From an uncultured Clostridia bacterium (lineage in GTDB: Bacteria > Bacillota > Clostridia > Lachnospirales > Lachnospiraceae), in contig CALBNS010000050.1 in the NCBI GenBank assembly GCA_937896665.1, positions 1 to 45,040 of the forward strand: a stretch of DNA of 45,040 nt. Direction: 5' to 3'. The notes under the pieces are model-generated. The model was given only the letters and a program-made list of their open reading frames with translations, searched no databases and was not told where the DNA came from. Below are positions 41,848 through 45,040 of this stretch, piece after piece. The number at the start of each line of letters is the position of its first letter. Position 1 is the first letter of the stretch. Position numbers and translations under genes: made by a program.

Positions 41848-42492
41848 ATGGCAAAGACAAAGAAACAGAATCTGGCATTGGAAATTATTGAACGCCTAAA
41901 AGAGGAGTATCCAGATGCGGGATGTACATTGGATTATGACCAGGCATGGAAACTACTTGTAAGTGTGAGGCTGGCTGCGCAATGTACAGATGAGAGAGTC
42001 AATGTAATAGTAGAAAAACTATATAAAAAATATCCGGATGTACAAGCACTGGCGAATGCGGAAGTGAATCAAATAGAAGAAATTGTCAGACCCTGTGGAC
42101 TCGGTAAGAGTAAAGCAAGAGACATTAGTGCCTGTATGAAGATTTTGAGAGATGAATATGATGGACAGATTCCTAAGACTTTTGATGAACTATTAAAACT
42201 TCCGGGGGTAGGACGTAAGAGCGCCAATTTGATTATGGGAGATGTTTTTGGTGAACCGGCAATTGTGACAGATACACATTGCATCCGGCTGGTAAATCGA
42301 ATGGGGCTTGTGGATGGAATTAAGGAGCCGAAAAAAGTCGAGATGGAATTGTGGAAAATTATTCCACCAGAAAAAGGAAGTGATTTTTGCCACAGACTAG
42401 TGTATCATGGACGTGAAATCTGTACTGCAAGAACAAAACCATACTGTAATCGATGCTGTCTACAGGACATCTGTGCAAAAAATGGAGTATAG
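41848..42492 (+). CDS. nth: Endonuclease III (DNA glycosylase/AP lyase)
   Basis: 214 residues from the ATG with CAGGAG upstream. It removes oxidised pyrimidines and nicks the abasic site in base-excision repair. The helix-hairpin-helix LPGVGRKSANLIMG has the catalytic Lys; TDTHCIRLVNRMGL carries the catalytic Asp. The C-terminal [4Fe-4S] ligands read C-x7-C-x2-C-x5-C (CTARTKPYCNRCCLQDIC), one residue more in the first gap than the C-x6-C of the E. coli enzyme. It has its own promoter and is followed 37 bp later by a small membrane protein gene. Confidence 0.93.
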   Translation: MAKTKKQNLALEIIERLKEEYPDAGCTLDYDQAWKLLVSVRLAAQCTDERVNVIVEKLYKKYPDVQALANAEVNQIEEIVRPCGLGKSKARDISACMKILRDEYDGQIPKTFDELLKLPGVGRKSANLIMGDVFGEPAIVTDTHCIRLVNRMGLVDGIKEPKKVEMELWKIIPPEKGSDFCHRLVYHGREICTARTKPYCNRCCLQDICAKNGV

Positions 42493-42529
42493 AAAAATAT
42501 ATTAGAATAAAATACAACAGGAGGAAATT

Positions 42530-42853
42530 ATGGGCAATAACAGTGAACAGGGAAATGATCAGTGGAAGAACAATGCCAGACTCGCGATTTATGCGATGGC
42601 AGGATTTTATCTGTTGATGACGGCTTATCAGTTATATGGAGAGTTGCCGGGGGCGATAGGTAGTAAAAAGATCATCACGATTGTGGGATTAGTTGCATTT
42701 GTGATTATAGGAATTGGTATGATTGCTTTCGGAACCATTGGAGGATATCGCAATGTAAAAAAACTTCGCGAGAGCTGGAAAAAGATGGATGAAACAGCAA
42801 GTGAGGAAGCCGAATTGATAGAAACGGAAGAGAATCACGAAAAAAATAATTGA
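42530..42853 (+). CDS. Small two-helix membrane protein, unknown
   Basis: 107 residues; I do not recognise a named family. There is a hydrophilic, Asn/Gln-rich N-terminus (MGNNSEQGNDQWKNN), a first membrane helix around LAIYAMAGFYLLMTAYQLYG, a short loop with GSKK, a second helix (ITIVGLVAFVIIGIGMIAFG) and an acidic tail (EEAELIETEENHEKNN). AGGAGG lies before the start. It probably shares the nth transcript, and its end overlaps the guaA promoter region. Topology suggests both ends are cytoplasmic. Confidence 0.7.
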   Translation: MGNNSEQGNDQWKNNARLAIYAMAGFYLLMTAYQLYGELPGAIGSKKIITIVGLVAFVIIGIGMIAFGTIGGYRNVKKLRESWKKMDETASEEAELIETEENHEKNN

Positions 42854-42878
42854 TTTCTATGCTGACATTCATTATAAT
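42850..42878 (+). promoter_or_regulatory. Promoter of guaA
   Basis: TTGATT (42850-42855), a 17-bp spacer and TATAAT (42873-42878). The leader is about 60 nt, too short for a purine riboswitch plus terminator. Confidence 0.6.
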
Positions 42879-42947
42879 TATCCCGTAGTGATTAGAAAAT
42901 ATGATGGATGTGGCGAGAGTCATATTTATACAACAGGAGGAAGAACA

Positions 42948-43931
42948 ATGGATTCAAACAAGAGACCAGATACGATGGAACGTATCACAACACCAGAACT
43001 CGCGGAAAGCTTCATTGCAGAGCAGGTGGCAGCGGTTCGAGAACAAGTTGGAGATAAGAAAGTGTTATTAGCACTCTCGGGTGGTGTTGACAGTTCAGTT
43101 GTTGCAGCACTTTTAATCAAGGCAATTGGAAAACAATTAGTATGTGTACACGTAAACCACGGTTTAATGCGTAAAGGCGAAAGTGAACAGGTTATCGAAG
43201 TGTTCGGGAAACAATTAGATGCAAACTTGGTTTATATTGATGCAACAGATCGCTTCCTTGATAAATTAGCAGGTGTTGCTGAACCAGAAACAAAACGTAA
43301 AATCATTGGTGAAGAATTTATTCGTGTGTTTGAAGAAGAAGCACGTAAGTTAGAAGGAATTGCTTTCTTAGCGCAAGGTACAATTTATCCTGACATCCTT
43401 GAAAGTGATGGAGTAAAGGCACATCACAATGTAGGTGGACTTCCGGAAGATATCCAGTTTGAAGGATTGGTAGAACCAGTAAAACTGTTATTCAAAGATG
43501 AAGTTCGCGTAGTTGGTAAAGCACTTGGTCTTCCAACACAGATGGTTGATCGTCAGCCATTTCCAGGACCGGGACTCGGAGTAAGATGTCTTGGCGCAAT
43601 TACACGTGATCGTTTGGAAACAGTGCGTGAATCAGATGCTATTTTGAGAGAAGAATTTGACAATGCAGGATTGACAGAACAGGTATGGCAGTTCTTTACA
43701 GCAGTTCCTGATTTCAAATCAGTAGGTGTAAAAGATGGACAACGTTTAGATGATTGGCCGGTAATCATCCGTGCAGTTAATACAGTTGATGCTATGAGCG
43801 CAACAGTTCCAGAAATTGATTGGGCTGTATTGAAGAAGATTACGAACCGTATTTTAAACGAAGTTCCAGGTGTATGTCGTGTACTTTACGATTTAAGTCC
43901 GAAGCCAACAGCTACAATTGAGTTCGAATAG
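42948..43931 (+). CDS. guaA: GMP synthase, ATP-pyrophosphatase subunit only
   Basis: 327 residues from the ATG with AGGAGGAAGAACA upstream. It converts XMP to GMP, with ATP activation at SGGVDSS (44-50). The core VHVNHGLMRKGES, FLAQGTIYPDILES, HHNVGGLP and the dimerisation part RQPFPGPGLGVRCLG are complete. Standard bacterial GuaA (about 510-525 residues) has an N-terminal class I glutaminase of about 190 residues; it is wholly absent here, and the upstream 94 bp belong to the promoter and the previous gene. It must therefore pair with a separate amidotransferase subunit, as in archaea, or use ammonia. The C-terminus reads TIEFE instead of the usual TIEWE. Confidence 0.9.
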   Translation: MDSNKRPDTMERITTPELAESFIAEQVAAVREQVGDKKVLLALSGGVDSSVVAALLIKAIGKQLVCVHVNHGLMRKGESEQVIEVFGKQLDANLVYIDATDRFLDKLAGVAEPETKRKIIGEEFIRVFEEEARKLEGIAFLAQGTIYPDILESDGVKAHHNVGGLPEDIQFEGLVEPVKLLFKDEVRVVGKALGLPTQMVDRQPFPGPGLGVRCLGAITRDRLETVRESDAILREEFDNAGLTEQVWQFFTAVPDFKSVGVKDGQRLDDWPVIIRAVNTVDAMSATVPEIDWAVLKKITNRILNEVPGVCRVLYDLSPKPTATIEFE

Positions 43932-43945
43932 TAGCTGTAAGTCTT

Positions 43946-43985
43946 GGGATGCCCTAAAACAGGGCGTTCCGGGGCTTTTCTTTTT
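43946..43985 (+). terminator. Terminator of guaA
   Basis: A 10-bp stem, GGGATGCCCT paired with AGGGCGTTCC (two wobbles, loop AAAAC), followed by a T-rich tract TTTTCTTTTT. Confidence 0.75.
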
Positions 43986-44056
43986 GCTCTGCTACTAAAT
44001 TGCAACTACTCCGTTTCGCATGGCTTTTGATAGCAAATTAAGATAGACTTATGTAT

Positions 44057-44076
44057 TGTGCAGACGGGGCTGCACA
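44057..44076. repeat. Hairpin downstream of the integrase gene
   Basis: A 7-bp perfect inverted repeat TGTGCAG/CTGCACA (44057-44063 with 44070-44076) and a six-base loop, between guaA and the integrase 3' end. No T-run; it could be a weak terminator or part of an attachment region. Confidence 0.35.
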
Positions 44077-44086
44077 TTTGATGAAA

Positions 44087-44980
44087 CTAAAATACTTTTC
44101 GCTGAGGCATCGGAATAACTTTTCCTGATGTCTTTTCTTTTGGCATTGGACCATATGGAAGCTGTGGTGCTGTGTCATCTGCAGTATCTGATGCGGCTTC
44201 GCCCATATCGTATGAAATCCCCATCGTCTCAAGCAGAAGATTTCTTGCAGGAGGCTCCGGCGAAGGAGTAGTTCCTGTACCTGCACCAAGCTGCTCCAGA
44301 CTGCTGACAAGCTCCTGCTGTTTATGTGGAAACAGATGGGAGTAGGTATTCAATGTTGTGGATACCTTTTCATGTCCGAGTCTGTCGGCGAGGATAAGTG
44401 CATCACAGCCCTGATTGATAAGTAAACTGGCGTGAGAATGGCGGATGTCATGGATTCTGATACGCTTCACACCGGTTTTCTTACAGCCTCTGTCCATTTC
44501 ATGAGATAGGAAGTGCTTGGTAGCCGGGAACAGTCTTTCGTTGGGGTCAAGCATATATCTGGTATTCATATAGCTTTGGAGTTCCTGACACAGGAAGTCG
44601 GGGATAGGAACCTTCCGTTTACTTTTCTTCGTCTTTGGAGTGGTTATTACATCCTCGCCATTAAGCCGCTGATAAGTTTTGTTGATATCAATCTGTTTTG
44701 CCACAAGGTCGATATCAGTAGCAGTAAGTGCCAGAAGTTCCCCTTCACGCATTCCTGTCCAGTAGAGTACCTGAAAGCAGATATAGGCTAGAGGCTTATC
44801 CTTGATACCTTCCCGGAAGGCGATATACTCATCATAAGTCCAGTAATCCATTTCCTCTGCTTTTGCCTGACCAATACTTCCAGCCTGTCCGCAGGGATTC
44901 GTATTCAAATCATAGAACCGCTTGGCGTAGTTAATCATGCAGGAAAGCTGATTATTGATGGTTTTCAGATAAGTCTTTGA
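44087..44980 (-). pseudogene. int: Tyrosine recombinase/integrase, 5'-truncated
   Basis: The reading frame is open from a TAG at about 44981; the first ATG is at 44938. The catalytic domain is complete (numbered from that ATG): R64 in GMREGE, HDIR (H163, R166), LGH (H189) and the nucleophile Y199 in TLNTYSH. The codons before the ATG (KTYLKTINNQLSC) match the end of the core-binding domain of Tn916-like integrases, so the gene once extended further; the ~110-residue arm- and core-binding part is gone. After Y199 there is an unusually long, Pro- and acid-rich tail of about 80 residues. It points towards the guaA 3' end. It probably cannot recombine in this form. Confidence 0.8.
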
Positions 44981-45003
44981 CTATCTATAAAGTTATAATT
45001 AAG

Positions 45004-45037
45004 AATGTACAAAAAGTGTGGAATAAAAATGTACAAA
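45004..45037. repeat. Direct repeats at the window edge, possible IS terminus
   Basis: AATGTACAAA occurs at 45004-45013 and again at 45028-45037, a 24-bp period. Repeated TGTACA-type motifs near an end are typical of IS21-like elements. This lies just where the integrase frame is lost, but the element itself is outside the window. Confidence 0.4.
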
Positions 45038-45040
45038 TGT

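Noticed and set aside
42854..42947. Purine riboswitch upstream of guaA
   Set aside because: The leader is about 60 nt and contains neither the aptamer core nor an expression-platform hairpin.
1..45040. CRISPR array
   Set aside because: No regularly spaced repeats of 25-40 bp were found; the only close direct repeats are the 10-bp pair at 45004-45037.

Overview
The window looks like a chromosomal segment of a low-GC anaerobic Firmicute, most likely Lachnospiraceae (inferred, not searched). The basis is the gene content: B12-dependent MetH with a separate activation protein, two-subunit Fe-S serine dehydratase, MglBAC, a solitary PduL, IS200- and IS1634-type elements and a TnpV gene, all with strong AAGGAGG-type ribosome sites and TTGACA/TATAAT promoters.

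Region 1 (1-12.55 kb) is accessory DNA. At the left edge, on the minus strand, are the N-terminus of a ParM/StbA-like plasmid actin, a small Cys-rich ORF coupled to it, and a sigma-70-region-4-like regulator. Divergent from these is an XRE regulator followed by a tight type I restriction-modification operon in the order hsdR-hsdS-AAA ATPase-hsdM. The ATPase has ABC-type motifs and a C-terminal RxxxE / Rx6H arrangement like the PrrC/RloC anticodon nucleases, so the operon may encode DNA restriction plus a tRNA-cleaving backup. Then come tnpV, an XRE gene, a 5'-degenerate IS200 tnpA and a frameshifted IS1634-type element.

Region 2 (12.55-43.99 kb) is chromosomal. A consensus promoter drives a stand-alone, structured, apparently non-coding transcript of about 235 nt beside the IS. 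It is followed by tRNA-Leu(CAG), a sirtuin, and a minus-strand operon metF - metH-activation gene - metH - sdaAB - sdaAA (methyl-folate/methionine synthesis plus serine deamination). Next are an AsnB-like protein lacking the glutaminase nucleophile, DUF1622 and ArsC/Spx-like genes, two short pseudogene scraps, a SWIM-SNF2 helicase, a Nim-like flavoprotein, a transglutaminase-fold protein and a DUF1307 lipoprotein. A three-gene set resembles YdjI/YdjG/YdjH of Bacillus. After it lie a CPA2 antiporter, a MATE-HelD pair, an FUSC-type protein, PduL, the mglBAC galactose transporter with a terminator between mglB and mglA, endonuclease III, a small membrane protein, and a GuaA consisting only of the synthetase half.

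Region 3 (43.99-45.04 kb) is mobile again: a 5'-truncated tyrosine integrase converging on the guaA 3' end, and at the window edge a pair of 10-bp direct repeats that may belong to an IS terminus.

Points most worth following up are the nuclease-like ATPase inside the type I operon, the orphan structured RNA at 12.66-12.90 kb, and the two ATP-pyrophosphatase amidotransferases (AsnB-like and GuaA) that both lack a working glutaminase half.
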